Translations under genes and position numbers: made by a program
Assembly (NCBI RefSeq): GCF_019059575.1
Contig: NW_024881519.1
Span: forward strand, 1,054,001-1,118,000
Direction of reading: 5' to 3'
DNA: 64,000 nucleotides
Source of the DNA: Amphibalanus amphitrite
Lineage: Eukaryota; Arthropoda; Thecostraca; Balanomorpha; Balanidae
Notes under the pieces: generated by a model
What the model was told of the DNA's origin: nothing
Database searches by the model: none
The model's input: only the letters and a program-made list of their open reading frames with translations
In this document: piece by piece, positions 12,475-23,604 of the stretch
Position numbering within the stretch: the stretch's first letter is position 1
Layout: every line of letters begins with the position of its first letter

Positions 12475-13781
12475 TGCATTGAAACATTGAAGCAATGATG
12501 ATGGCTTTGATGACGCTTTGAGTTGACATAAACTAATTGAGATTGATTCTATTCATAGCAATACTGAAAAGAAATGCAACTTAGTTTTGCACCAATATTT
12601 ACGAAAAAAACACACTTCGGAGTCGATCGTATGTGTGCATGTAAAACTAACAGTTTCGGGTCATCTTGTCCCCTTGTCAAAGTTTACACACATTGCACTA
12701 CCTTAATTGGTTTGACCTGAGTACGGCTACCGGCAACCCCTACATCGTATATAGTCACGTGAGAGATCATGTTACACTGCACAAATAATACACACTATAA
12801 ACAAGGTCATATAAATCGACTTGATTATGTAAACACTGAGCTCATGTACGGCCGGCGCTGTGCGGCCCGGCACCGGGAGCCCGGCCCCAGCCGGGAGGGC
12901 GCGGTGCGGGAGCGCCAGACCGTCTGGGAGGTGGCGTCCACCCCCTATTCACGGCGCGGTCCCGGCTCGCCTCACGGTCACGCTGCCACCACCGCGCCGT
13001 TCAGATACGCCCCCTGTCATGAGACGGCAGGGGTGGGAAGCTGATTGATGGGGTTACCTTTGAGGTGGGTCCGAGATTTGTTCCGCTGCCCGATACGCTC
13101 TTACAATGGGCGCATCCGATGGTCGGCTCAGTGACGGGGCCCGTCCCCTGCGCTGCCCCAGCCCACTTGCGGATCTCCTATGGCGCCGCTCACTCGTCCA
13201 TTAATTGAGCAACTAGTGCATCCCAAGATGAAACATGCTAAGAATCACCTATGAACCTATTTCAACCAGATCGCACCGAATGTGGCAAAACTTATGCCAG
13301 ATGAACGTTTTGAAAATGGCTATTGTCTTGTCAAATGTCATTTCCACATATCTTTGTGATAAACTACCTAGTTTTTACAGGTTGGGTGTCCAAGTCACAT
13401 GAAGATCAGGTCAAGGTCATTTTCCTTAGATAAACCTGTTTGTCGTTTCATAAATTCTCAGCGTAGTTTTTTTAGGAGCTGATTTCATTTTACCCTATTA
13501 GTGGCAGGCTCCTGGCTACCCCTAGTGGCAAGGGGGGCTGTTTAGGACCCCCTTGTTATCTCGAGATCTATCCGGCCGATTTTTCAAAATTCAAGCAGTA
13601 TGCGATTATGCTTCGCGTGATCTATGAAAAAACAAAGGTAAAAAAACAATAGGGGGTAGTAGGGGGGGGGGGGGGGTAAACACTGCAGATGATACAAAAT
13701 TTTTAAACTGCTCACCACGTCCATGCTTTTTTAACTAATTTTGAAATAATTACTGCCGATCGATGCAGAATGAACCAGATA
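12475..13781. other. Unassigned stretch with GC block and element scraps
   Basis: A GC-rich block at 12846-13030 has open frames on the plus strand but no recognisable domain. A scrap of the AGGTCA-type element is visible around 13380-13480 (GGTGTCCAAGTCAC, GATCAGGTCAAGGTCA). A G-run of about 15 lies at 13661-13676. No gene is supported. Confidence 0.35.
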
Positions 13782-13785
13782 TTAA

Positions 13786-15820
13786 CCCACGCCGCGCCGG
13801 GCCGGGTCGGTGTTTGAACACCCCCTGCGGTTTTTCGCATATATCTCAAAAACCCTGTTCGTGCATCTTTTCCACACATGTTGTGAAAATTTCAGACCCA
13901 GGTCGCCTTAGGTCAGGTCACCAGGTCACACCAAGTGACCTCACCTCAGAAGAAATAAGAATACTCGTCATAGCTACACCGATTGATCGATTGCCTTGAA
14001 ACTGTGAGCGATTGATTAGAGCAACATTATCTATAAAATGTATATCTCGGAATTTTGCTATCGGTGACTTAAGGTCAGGTCAACTTTGCGGCCTATCCAT
14101 TATCCCTCGCACATGGGGGGAGGGTGGTCACTCCCCCCCCCCCCCCGGTAGTCTTTCTGCTCTGCACTCAACATTTTTAGAGCTAGAAGCCTGCCTGATT
14201 TTTCGTATAGCTGCTCCTCTATCCTTTCTTGATGTCCACTGAAAATTTCAAGTTTCTGTGGTTTTTTGTTTCGGAGATATGACCTTGTATTTCAGGTCAT
14301 GTCATGACCCAAATGACCAATTCAATACATCTTGCGTTGGCTATGGGCCTTGTGAGCTTTTGACACCTTGATTTCGACCTTTTTTGCCAGTCGTACCTCC
14401 CATCTATCATGGAACATGTTTTTCGACGATGTACAGATGTCAAGATCAGGGAAAAGGTAAAGCTAGGTCATCTAAAATAATTGCATTTTGGGCAAGCTGA
14501 ATTTACTTTTCGTGAAGTTTTTTGACTGTATTTTTGGCAAAAGCTTTCAGATCATGATTTCATGTAATATGGACACATAAACAATCGGTACACACATCAA
14601 CATACACACAGACACACACAGACATACAAACGCATATCATTGACCTTGACCTAACTTGACCTGAAATGACCTCAGCAGCAAAAACCTGGTCCGGTAGTGT
14701 GACAAAGAGGTTCTAGTTGGCTTGGCACCAGAAAACGGCATCGTCATCGGTATATGATAAGCAGCGCACTTGATATCCAACGGTGACCCAAAACAGCAAC
14801 ATTTTTCATTTTGACCTGACCTGGAAGGTCAATGACTGACCTGAGAAAGTAAAACTGGGTATCATTGGATTCGTCTCTTCCCAAAGAATCTTTTTGGTCC
14901 TTACCGCGAAGCTTTTTCTCCAACAGGAACGAAATAGCGTGGGGGGTGGGGGTGGTAACCACCTCCCTCATGTGCGTTCTAGGATGGGAAAATGGCATGT
15001 GCGGGCGAGGGTTATAAGTCAATGGGAGAAAATTGAAAAGCGTCTGTTTTGCACGAACGCTATTCTAGACACTCTCAAACATCGAAATGTAGGTAAAATT
15101 GACACACTGAACCGGAAAATGGCAACTGTGACCCCTCGTCATGTCCCCGAGGTCATCTCAGGTCACGAACAGAATCTAACAGTTTTTCGCTAATAACTTC
15201 TGATAGAGTCGTTCTAGAGCGCTGAAAACACCTTAGATGTGTTCGGCTCGACGTTGCGGATCGACTGATATGCAACATGACCTTTTCCGGTCAGGTCATG
15301 ACCTTGACCTGAAGTCAAATTTTCAAGTTGACCTTGCAATTCGACGCGTCTCGACGAAAGGAACACAATGCTGGCAAAAGTAATGTCATCGCTCTTTTGA
15401 GTCAATAGTTATTGCCGAAAAACGCTTTTCGTAAAAACGGCTATTTTGGGAGTTTTTGCCCTCTGGAGGCTAAACCGTTGACCTGAGGTCAAATCTGAGA
15501 ACAATACACAGAAAGGTCTGTAAAAGGGCTATCGAATGCGCTTTTCCGCGGCGCTGTAGCTCTATCGGTTCCCGAGATAGCCATTGGCACTTTCCAAAAT
15601 GTTGAAATAGTCAACATTTTATCTTTGGTGACCTCTGGTGACCTGACCTTTGACCTAACCCAAAAAATGACTGAAGTGTTTTCGTCCTTATTTTGGACGT
15701 TCTCTCGAGTGCCGCTTACCGCGTGTCGCTACGTGACCCAGGAAACGAGTTAGAAGGGGGGTGTTCAGACACCCCCCTCTCGGCCCGGCGCGGAATCTCA
15801 GAGCACCGGCCCGGCGCGGG
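13786..15820 (+). mobile_element. TTAA-flanked MITE interrupted by a second MITE
   Basis: Flanked by TTAA at 13782-13785 and 15821-15824. Left end CCCACGCCGCGCCGGGCCGG, right end CCGGCCCGGCGCGGG. Removing the nested element at 14104-15011 and one copy of its TTAT leaves a normal-sized member of about 1.1 kb, collinear with 59734-60908. The body carries AGGTCA motifs, for example 15290-15312 and 15620-15655. No coding capacity. Confidence 0.75.
14104..15011 (+). mobile_element. Nested MITE inserted at TTAT
   Basis: The left end CCCTCGCACATGGGG and the right end CATGTGCGGGCGAGGG are inverted. The flanking duplication is TTAT (14100-14103 and 15012-15015), not TTAA. The host sequence rejoins as CCATTATAAGTCAATGGG, which exists uninterrupted in the related copies at 30630-30650 and 62739-62753. 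Its sister copy is at 31975-32875. No coding capacity. Confidence 0.8.
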
Positions 15821-17618
15821 TTAACATGAATCATAAATATAACCATTCCGAAATATCAAAGGCGGATACATGTAATCGAATTAAGGAGGCACACAAAATG
15901 CAACATAGGTAAATCGGTTTCTTCGTTGGTGATATCACGAAAACGTGTTGGCAATTGTCTAATTATGTTACAAAAATGCATGATAAAATTACTCAAATTA
16001 ATTTGAAAATTCATAGGTGGCGTCAGGGTACTGAAATTGGGAGGTGAAATCGACCTCCCTTTCTTTTCCGGGAACATCCTATAATCCACCTGGCACCTCT
16101 TGTTCACTTGTGATCCTACAAAAATGTTCATTTCAATCGCTATTGCTTTTGCTATTTTACACACTTAACGTCATGATCTAAGCATAAAATATTCGCTGTG
16201 TGTAATTACTTTCCAATACCTTCAAACATTCAGCAACTGGACGCGCATAGACTTTTTTAATATATAGCTTGCAAGTGTTGCAGAACATAACTGAATTTAA
16301 TCACTCCAGTGCAATCTAACTATTACCAAGCCGCCCACCAAATGCTACGTTGCATATCAATATGAAACCTCTTTTTTTTTGGACGCCTAGATCGTGCTAT
16401 TATAACCCTCGCCCTGGCAGGGCATTTTTCATAACGCGGCCTGGGGGGAGGGGGATGATCCGACCTCCTGGCGTTTCGAAACGAAGCGTCGTAGCGCTTC
16501 GCAACAAAGACCAGTCGATTGCTCTTCGAGCATTCGCGACTGGTGGTATATTTTTATCCTAGGTCAATATTTGACCATGTTTTGGCTGGTCAACGATCAA
16601 ATTTCGAGGAAAAGCTATAATTTTCCAAGCTTTTTAGCCAATATTGGCAAATCTATTGAAGATATCAACATGAAACTTTCAAGACCGTGTTTCTCAATGA
16701 ATTAGCAACAAAATGATGTATAGTTGACTGCAGTTCAGTCATTACTGGCGTGACATAGTCCCCGGGAACACGAGGGTCACACCTGCCGCTGGCGAGGACG
16801 GTCCTAATTGACCTGAGGTGACCTTGTAAAGATCAAGGAACAATTTTGAAAGCATTTAGATGAAGATTGAACCACAGATTCGGATTCAGGACCTCAAGAA
16901 ACCCCACTAAACACAGCTCATATCACGGAAGTCAGCCCGTGAACATGCGAGGTCAATGACCTTTGTTGACCTTAGAAAGGTCAATATACAAAGTAAGGAT
17001 TCATTCCCTGTCAAAATCTGACATAAGTCACACAGAATAATTTCGTTCTTGTCGATGGGATCGCGTCCAATTACGTAAGATATATGATTTTATCAAAAAC
17101 AGTCGGAGGATTTACCTATTGTGACGTCATAACTAGGTACCTGACATGACCCGAAAATATTTTTTACCGAAAGATTGAGCTGAAAGTTAGCATGTAGCAC
17201 CCACTAGGCCATGCATATCCATGTGCCAGAGTTGGGGTGCTGCTGCCCGTGCGCACGTGCAGGGGTTGATTACAGATCTCGAGAACGGCTGGGCCGATTG
17301 CGCTCAAATTTGGCACATCACTAGGGACCGGTTAGTAGGGCTTGGGGTGCAGTGCACGAATTATTTGGTGGTACCCCCTCGCAATTTCGCACGTGCAAGG
17401 CCCACCCTCCCGCTCACTCCGTTGGTCGCCCCAAAAGGCGTTTTACTGGTGTGCACGATTACCTACTTTATAAAAATGCTGAAGTGTTGCAAGTGATTGA
17501 CGAATGTTTTCCAAAGCGTGCTGCCTTTGTCCAACCAAATTCCGATTTGGGCATGGAACAAAATCGGAATTCTGAAGGTACAAAATCCAATTGGCACCAC
17601 TCTATCAGATATGGTAAG

Positions 17619-17659
17619 GTTGTGATAGGTTTTACCGAACGGATAAAACCTATCACAAC
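17619..17659. repeat. Perfect 16-bp-arm hairpin
   Basis: GTTGTGATAGGTTTTA at 17619-17634 is repeated inverted at 17644-17659 with a nine-base loop. In copy 1 (about 5803-5833) only the first arm is present and the sequence continues directly, so the second arm is an insertion specific to copy 2. Confidence 0.75.
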
Positions 17660-18249
17660 GGAAAATATAGACGATCTGTCAACTGACGAGAGAAGCCGAC
17701 CTCTGTCAACTGGCGGGTGTGCAGCAAGCAGATATTGATACTCTGCAATGGTTATTTTTGTTGTTGTTTTAATCTTTTTTTCAATAAGGTATGTTTAGAG
17801 CTATTGTGCCTATTTGTTTATACACTAAACAACATCGGTGATAGACAGATAACTATTTCATGGCGTGCAAAGAAAGACTGTTCAAGTTGCCCAACGGTCG
17901 GGTTATTTGAATACACCGTGACTTGACGGAGAAGCAAGGCTTTATTTTACTTTTTTTTTCTTCAAAATATGTTCAACTTGAAACTTGATGCACTCTACGG
18001 CAATGGCTCTTGTCAAGTTGTTCGAAAAGTCAAGGCTGTTCAAGTTGTTCTTAGGACAATAAAAATTGATTCCATCGGCTTCCACTCGCCAAACCCGCTT
18101 TCCCTATAGCTCAATCAAGGGATGAATCACTGGGTGGTTCTTTCGACCGCTCCTCATCCTCCCCTGCAATTTAAGTTAGCCGTTGCGAAGACACTAATTC
18201 ATGCAGGGGCTCATTTTCACTTGTCCTTTTAATGTAATCGGTGACTTAA

Positions 18250-18729
18250 AGGGACCCTCCCACCTTAACATTAGATTTGAGTTGAGATAGCCAAAATGGG
18301 GTCCCTGGCTCACAATTACCGGTGTCGGCACTCACAACATCGAGAAATGCCTTAAATCGGAAATATTGAATTTCAAAATTGCAGCATTTTGATCCAGAGG
18401 GGCTAATCAGCTTAGGAATACCCCTCTGAATGTGTGACGTCAGCGCTGATATCTAACGATTTTTAAATGTTTGACTAAAACGTTTTGTAGCACGCGGTGG
18501 TATATGCTATTTGCGCGCAACATCTGCCGCAAACGCCGCACTTCTAAGATAAAGTCGCTAGAAACAGCGGAGATCCCAAAAAAGTAAACAAAAGTAAAAG
18601 CCTAATATCTTGAAAACCGGTGAATATTTTTCGGTGAAATTTGGTAGATATTCGTTTTCGCTCTTTCTGAACCGAGCGACATCACTTTCATGCCAATTCA
18701 TAAACTTTTTTGAAGGTAGGAGGGTCCCT
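18250..18729. mobile_element. TTAA-flanked MITE, AGGGACCCTCCCACC ends
   Basis: Flanked by TTAA at 18246-18249 and 18730-18733. Left end AGGGACCCTCCCACC; right end GGAGGGTCCCT. The interior lacks AGGTCA arrays and G-tract hairpins, so it is a different family from the CCC-ended elements. It matches 39645-40148 in the opposite orientation (shared words ATCTCAACTCAAA and TTTGAGTTGAGATAGCCAA). The approximate empty site is seen in segmental copy 1. Confidence 0.8.
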
Positions 18730-18775
18730 TTAAGCCAGCCGGCCAAATGAACAAAAATCCATACAAACCCAGGTG

Positions 18776-19567
18776 ATGCCACGGGCCCACGGCCCTCATC
18801 CTTGTCAGTGTCCACTGTCCAGTCCCTCGGCGGCGGCGGCAGCGGCGGCCCGCCGTGCCGTGTGCCGCGGCATGCTACCTCCCGCCGCGCCAGGGGCCGC
18901 TGGGCGGGACGCTACCCCCCGCTGCGCCAGGCGACCCCCGGGCCTGGGCACCGCCGCGGCGGGCGACGGACGACAATAGAGCAAACAAAGGATGGGGCCG
19001 CCAGTCAGCCGGCGTAGTGAATGGGTAAATCCTTACTCGATAATACAGCAGGGACTGCTCCACGAACACGGGCAGGCTGTGCGGTAGTAGACATTCGATG
19101 GAATAGGCGATTCGGGCGTAGGTCAGCCGGGCGTAGGTCACCCGGGCGTAGACATTCGATGGAGTAGGCGATTCGGGCGTAGGTCAGCCGGGCGTAGGTC
19201 ACCCGGGCGTAGACATTCGATGGAGTAGGCGATTCGGGCGTAGGTCAGCCGGGCGTAGGTCAGCCGGGCGTAGACATTCGATGGAGTAGGCGATTCGGGC
19301 GTAGGTCAGCCGGGCGTAGGTCAGCCGGGCGTAGACATTCGATGGAGTAGGCGATTCGGGCGTAGGTTAGCCGGGCGTAGGTCAGCCGGGCGTAGACATT
19401 CGATGGAGTAGGCTATTCGGGCGTAGGTCAGCCGGGCGTAGGTCAGCCGGGCGTAGACATTCGATGGAGTAGGCGATTCGGGCGTAGGTCAGCCGGGCGT
19501 AGGTCACCCGGGCGTAGACATTCGATGGAATAGGCGATTCGGGCGTAGGTCACCCGGGCTGATCCCA
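18776..19567 (-). repeat. 0.8-kb higher-order repeat unit 1 (GC block + satellite array 2)
   Basis: A GC-rich block (18776-19010, containing a GGC run and CGACGGACGACAATAG) leads into a spacer (CGATAATACAGCAGGGACTG). A reverse-strand array of the 61-bp satellite follows at about 19087-19560. The whole unit, from CCAGGTGATGCC to GGCTGATCCCA, is repeated next to it. Open frames through the GC block are on both strands and look non-coding. Confidence 0.8.
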
Positions 19568-20296
19568 CCCAGGTGATGCCACGGGCCCACGGCCCTCATC
19601 CTTGTCAGCGTCCACTCCCTCGGCGGCGGCGGCGGCGGCCCGCCGTGCCGTGCACCGCGGCATGTTACCTCTCGCCGCGCCAGGGGCCGCGGGGCGGGAC
19701 GCTACCCCCCGCTGCGACAGGCGACCCCTGGGCCTGGGCACCGCCGCGGCGGGCGACGGACGACAATAGCGCAAACAAAGGATGGGGCCGCCAGTCAGCC
19801 GGCGTAGTGAATGGGTAAATCCTTACTCGATAACACAGCAGGGACTGCTCCACGAACACGGGCAGGCCGTACGGCAGTGTAGACATTCGATGGAATAGGC
19901 GATTCGGGCGTAGGTCAGCCGGGCGTAGGTCACCCGGGCGTAGACATTCGATGGAGTAGGCGATTCGGGCGTAGGTCAGCCGGGCGTAGGTCACCCGGGC
20001 GTAGACATTCGATGGAGTAGGCGATTCGGGCGTAGGTCAGCCGGGCGTAGGTCACCCGGGCGTAGACATTCGATGGAGTAGGCGATTCGGGCGTAGGTTA
20101 GCCGGGCGTAGGTCAGCCGGGCGTAGACATTCGATGGAGTAGGCTATTCGGGCGTAGGTCAGCCGGGCGTAGGTCAGCCGGGCGTAGACATTCGATGGAG
20201 TAGGCGATTCGGGCGTAGGTCAGCCGGGCGTAGGTCACCCGGGCGTAGACATTCGATGGAATAGGCGATTCGGGCGTAGGTCACCCGGGCTGATCC
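19568..20296 (-). repeat. 0.8-kb higher-order repeat unit 2 (GC block + satellite array 3)
   Basis: A head-to-tail duplicate of 18776-19567 that starts at the same CCAGGTGATGCC word and ends at GGCTGATCCCACT. It has fewer satellite units (about 19877-20290) and minor substitutions. The last satellite unit abuts the Penelope-like coding remnant. Confidence 0.8.
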
Positions 20297-20909
20297 CACT
20301 CAAGAGGCTCCTCAGAGAGGTACAAAACGACAAACGGACAAAGCAAAAACGTGGGGACACACAGAAGGCGGGGGATGACGGTTATTTGACTTTGCCATAC
20401 ATCGATGAGCATTTACTGTGCAAAGTGAAAAGCATTATTAAGAAATCTGGACTCAATGTTAAGCTGGCTTGGCGAAGTGATATGAAGTTAAAAAAAACGT
20501 TTAGTTCGTTCAGCATTTAGCAAACCTCGTTGTCCAGGGGAAATAGGTGTAAGTTGTGCAAGAGTGGGTTCAAAGGCCAGTGTACACAAAAGAATGTAGT
20601 CTACATGTTGACATGTAAACTGTGTGGTGCAGGAACGACCAGTGCACAGTACATAGGAGAAACGAAAGGCCGATACGGCTTAGGTACAATGAGCATGTGA
20701 GAGACGCCATTGGCAACAAACCAGACACCCCCATGGGCGATCACTTTGGAAATGTTCACCCAGATGCCAGGGACATTCCTTCTAGCATAAGTGTGTCAGT
20801 GCTATATAGGGCAATGGATCACCCAGATCGCAAAATCGCAGAGTCTATTTTGATTAGAAAACGCAGACCGGAACTGAACTCGAATGTATCGTCTTGGCCT
20901 ATTATGTAA
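20297..20909 (+). pseudogene. Penelope-like element 3' end: RT-endonuclease linker and GIY-YIG domain
   Basis: A reading frame from 20297 contains LPYIDEHLLCKVKSIIKKSG and NVKLAWRSDMKLKKTF, the linker after the reverse transcriptase in Penelope-like elements. A TAG in frame at about 20518 interrupts it. The frame then gives the Cys motif CKLCKSGFKGQC, then KNVVYMLTCKLCG and the YIGET of a GIY-YIG endonuclease. Just after YIGET the frame shifts, and the second frame supplies RLRYNEHVRDAIGNKPDTP, GDHFGN and the C-terminal RKIAESILIRKRRPELNS, ending at the stop 20907-20909. The reverse transcriptase itself is absent; the left boundary is the satellite. One stop and one frameshift make it a dead copy. 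Family knowledge: such elements use this endonuclease for target-primed integration. Confidence 0.85.
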
Positions 20910-21177
20910 GTGTATGGATGTGTGTCACTGGATGTACATACCTGTCTCGTATATGTAGATGAGTGTTAGAATGCAGTGCGCCAATTTAGGATTTTGATTT
21001 GTATTTTCTAAATTCTAATGTAAGAAGTTTGTTAATTAGGCTTAACAAATTTCAGTTACGTGTATTCGTATATCGACTAAAAGTTACCATGATTTGAAAA
21101 ATGGATGTACTTAAGATTTAATTGCTCGTGATAACGAATAGTGAAATAGGAGATAAAGATAGGAGCAGACAAGAAAT
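20910..21177. other. Unassigned AT-rich stretch
   Basis: Probably the 3' tail of the Penelope-like remnant followed by unique sequence. No feature is recognised. Confidence 0.3.
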
Positions 21178-22199
21178 CTATATTACTATTTGAGGAGGGT
21201 GCGTCTGTCCGTTACCGAGGTCCCGACTTGGTGGTGCTTTGCGTGGACTATACGCCAGACCGTTGCACCTAGCCCGGTGAAATTTGCACAACTTATAGAT
21301 CAAGAATGCGCGACGTGCCTTTGAGGGGTCTCAGCTCGATCGGATTGATAGGGAGCGCGTGGCGCGTGCTCAAAAAGTGCAAATTCGCGTCATAGACTTT
21401 ACATGTATAAATCGGCGTGCGAAATCGGGCGATAACGGCTAATTTTGGCCGACACGGGTCCAGTTCCCGTGCAATATCTTGGTGACCAGGGGTCCGACCG
21501 GCACAGGGAAAACAGCATCGTGTACAGAATTGAACGGGCTATTGAATGGTGTGCAATGCAGAGGATAGCACGCGCCACGTGCACCGGAGAGGGCACTTTT
21601 ATTTGAAAAATTGCGGTTTTTGAGGGATTTTGGAATTAATTTTATTTTTAGGTGACTGTTAAATGGAGCGAGTTGAATCAACGCCTATTTGCAAGAGAAA
21701 GGTACCGCCTATCATATAAAAATTGTGAAAAGCTGATTGATCCAAATCAAGGTGGTACAAATCACGGGAGAAAATGGCGTTTGTCAATTTTGTGCCACTT
21801 TATTCCTCAAAATGGTTTTGCTCCATGATCTGATACAGCTGGCAAATAAAAATGGCACCGTTGGAAAGAGCATTCAATTCTGTCCAAGGTTCAGTCTTCA
21901 TTTTTGCATGATGAGCTACAGTATCCTTAAAAATGTAAATGTTCCAAACCATTGCATCGTCATTTTTAGCGAAATTCATCGATGGCCCTCAAAAGACTTC
22001 ACGCCAGTTTTCGAATCATTCTAAAGTAGAACGCATGATAATACGACACGGGCACCTCGGTGCGATGTATCTTTTTTGTTTTGGCCGTCAAAAAGCATTT
22101 GAGCGAAATGGATACCAACCAAGTCGACACAGACCAACCCAATACCCACGGGTCACAAATAACCCTTCTTCGCGTTGCGGAGCACGCGGGTAACCCTAG
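21178..22199 (+). repeat. 1-kb dispersed repeat, left copy of an inverted pair
   Basis: The reverse complement of this segment is at 51509-52544, about 30 kb away. Shared boundaries are CTATATTACTATTTGAGG at one end and CGCGGGTAACCCTAGT at the other. The interior includes GTCTGTCCGTTACCGAGG and words such as GCGCGTGCTC. No open frame with a recognisable domain exists; it behaves as an interspersed repeat of unknown class. Confidence 0.75.
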
Positions 22200-23130
22200 T
22201 GTATTCTGTCTTTTGTTAACAATTCCGACGAAGATCTGTGATCGAAATATCAATATCAATATATCCTTTTTGCTAATTTATATTTTACGAGGAAAGGTCA
22301 TATGATACTAAAACTGCAGTTATTATGCATAAAATCTAGTCATTGGCCAAACGTAACGGCCACTGACCGTAGGTTGACGACCCCGAAATTTGGAGTTGAA
22401 TAGTGATGTAAATGTGGCCACAGTCTACAAACACGATAACAAATATCGATTGCGCTTCTCTCAACCAGAGCCATGCTCGTTCTTGCTCATGAAACAGTGC
22501 ATCCCCATAAAATGAAAAGTCTGAACGAATGCATTCAGGTTCCTACCTCTGAATCACCTTATATTGAGATCCGTTTGTTAACAGGAACACAAACGCGGCC
22601 CATCAATTTGTCAGTACTAAGGCAACAGCGTCTGACAAGTGACAACGCATCCAATGGACAACTTCTGACACTATCTACCAATACGGTTACGGCAATAAAA
22701 TTGCATTGCAAAATGCAAATAATATTGCACCATTTCCAAACGCAGCTTGAAACCAAGTGCGACCAGCTAGTGTCATTTTCACAACCAAGGGCGACCAGTT
22801 AGTGTCTCGAGACACATTCCAACTACATAGGTACCGCAGTAACCCATTAGGGGCGAAAGGAAACACATGACTTGTGTACGACCAGCGTTCTGTCAGCGCG
22901 TACGACGCATAAAGCAGACTGCTCAAACAACTGTGATCCCGAACAACACAACACAGAGCTCCGAAACGAATGGTTTACAAAAGCCTACGACTGACGACAT
23001 CGAAACAGTACGTTCATCGGGACTAGTCACATGACTCGCTCAACCCAGCTGGGTTATGGGTACTAATTGCGCTTCAAATTGACCTCTGGCAGCCATTTAC
23101 TTAAGCTAGTTTGATGCATAAAACTGTAAA
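22200..23130. other. Unassigned stretch
   Basis: No domain, RNA or repeat boundary is recognised. A plus-strand open frame at 22473-22802 has no similarity that I can recall and no exon-like flanks. Confidence 0.3.
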
Positions 23131-23137
23131 TTGAAAC

Positions 23138-23600
23138 TCAAGCGGCAGCACATGGGTCTCCATCAAGGTGGTTATATACAACAGAGCACCTCGCTAAAAC
23201 GAGCGCGAGCCGCACTGTCCCACTGACAGTTAGCACTGAGCCGCGAGTCGTGACAGTCATATGCACGCAGATGTCGCACTCACGGCACCGTTGCTGGCAC
23301 TGCGCTGCGGGTGGACACGCGCGGTGCAGTAGCTCCACGGTGTGCGGCTCACCGGAGGGATTACCAGTCTCCGACCGGACACTGGACAGTCCAGGCGGGA
23401 AGTGCGGTGTCTTCAATCATGACCGCCGTCCCCGTCTCCGCGGAGTGCCGCACGGCGGCGACGCGGCGGCGTCGGATGAGCTGGTGGACACTGGACTCCT
23501 GCCAGAGCTACCAGCTTCAGCCCTTCAGCATCCTGTCATCAGCAAACTCCAGCAGAGCTCCAATGCAACTGGGAAAATAAAATTTATGCTGTTAAGCTAA
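23138..23600. other. GC-rich possible first exon or CpG block, unrecognised
   Basis: A TATATA-containing segment (about 23171) precedes a CpG-rich stretch (23240-23480) with open frames on both strands. One plus-strand frame starts at the ATG near 23419 in the context ATCATGACC and runs to about 23580. I recognise no domain in any frame. It could be a promoter and first exon of an unknown gene, or simply another GC block like those elsewhere in the window. Confidence 0.25.
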
Positions 23601-23604
23601 ATCA

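Larger units (their letters stand above)
15889..18775 (+). repeat. 2.4-kb segmental repeat, copy 2
   Basis: Same order and orientation as 3965-6435, with small indels and scattered substitutions. It differs by a 480-bp TTAA element at 18250-18729 and by a short inverted duplication that creates the hairpin at 17619-17659. It is followed by a GC block and then the satellite on the reverse strand, whereas copy 1 is followed directly by the satellite on the forward strand. No gene is recognised. Confidence 0.7.

Noticed and set aside
12769-13048. GC-rich overlapping frames as a possible gene
   Set aside because: Two overlapping frames of similar length with biased composition and no domain; coding cannot be supported.
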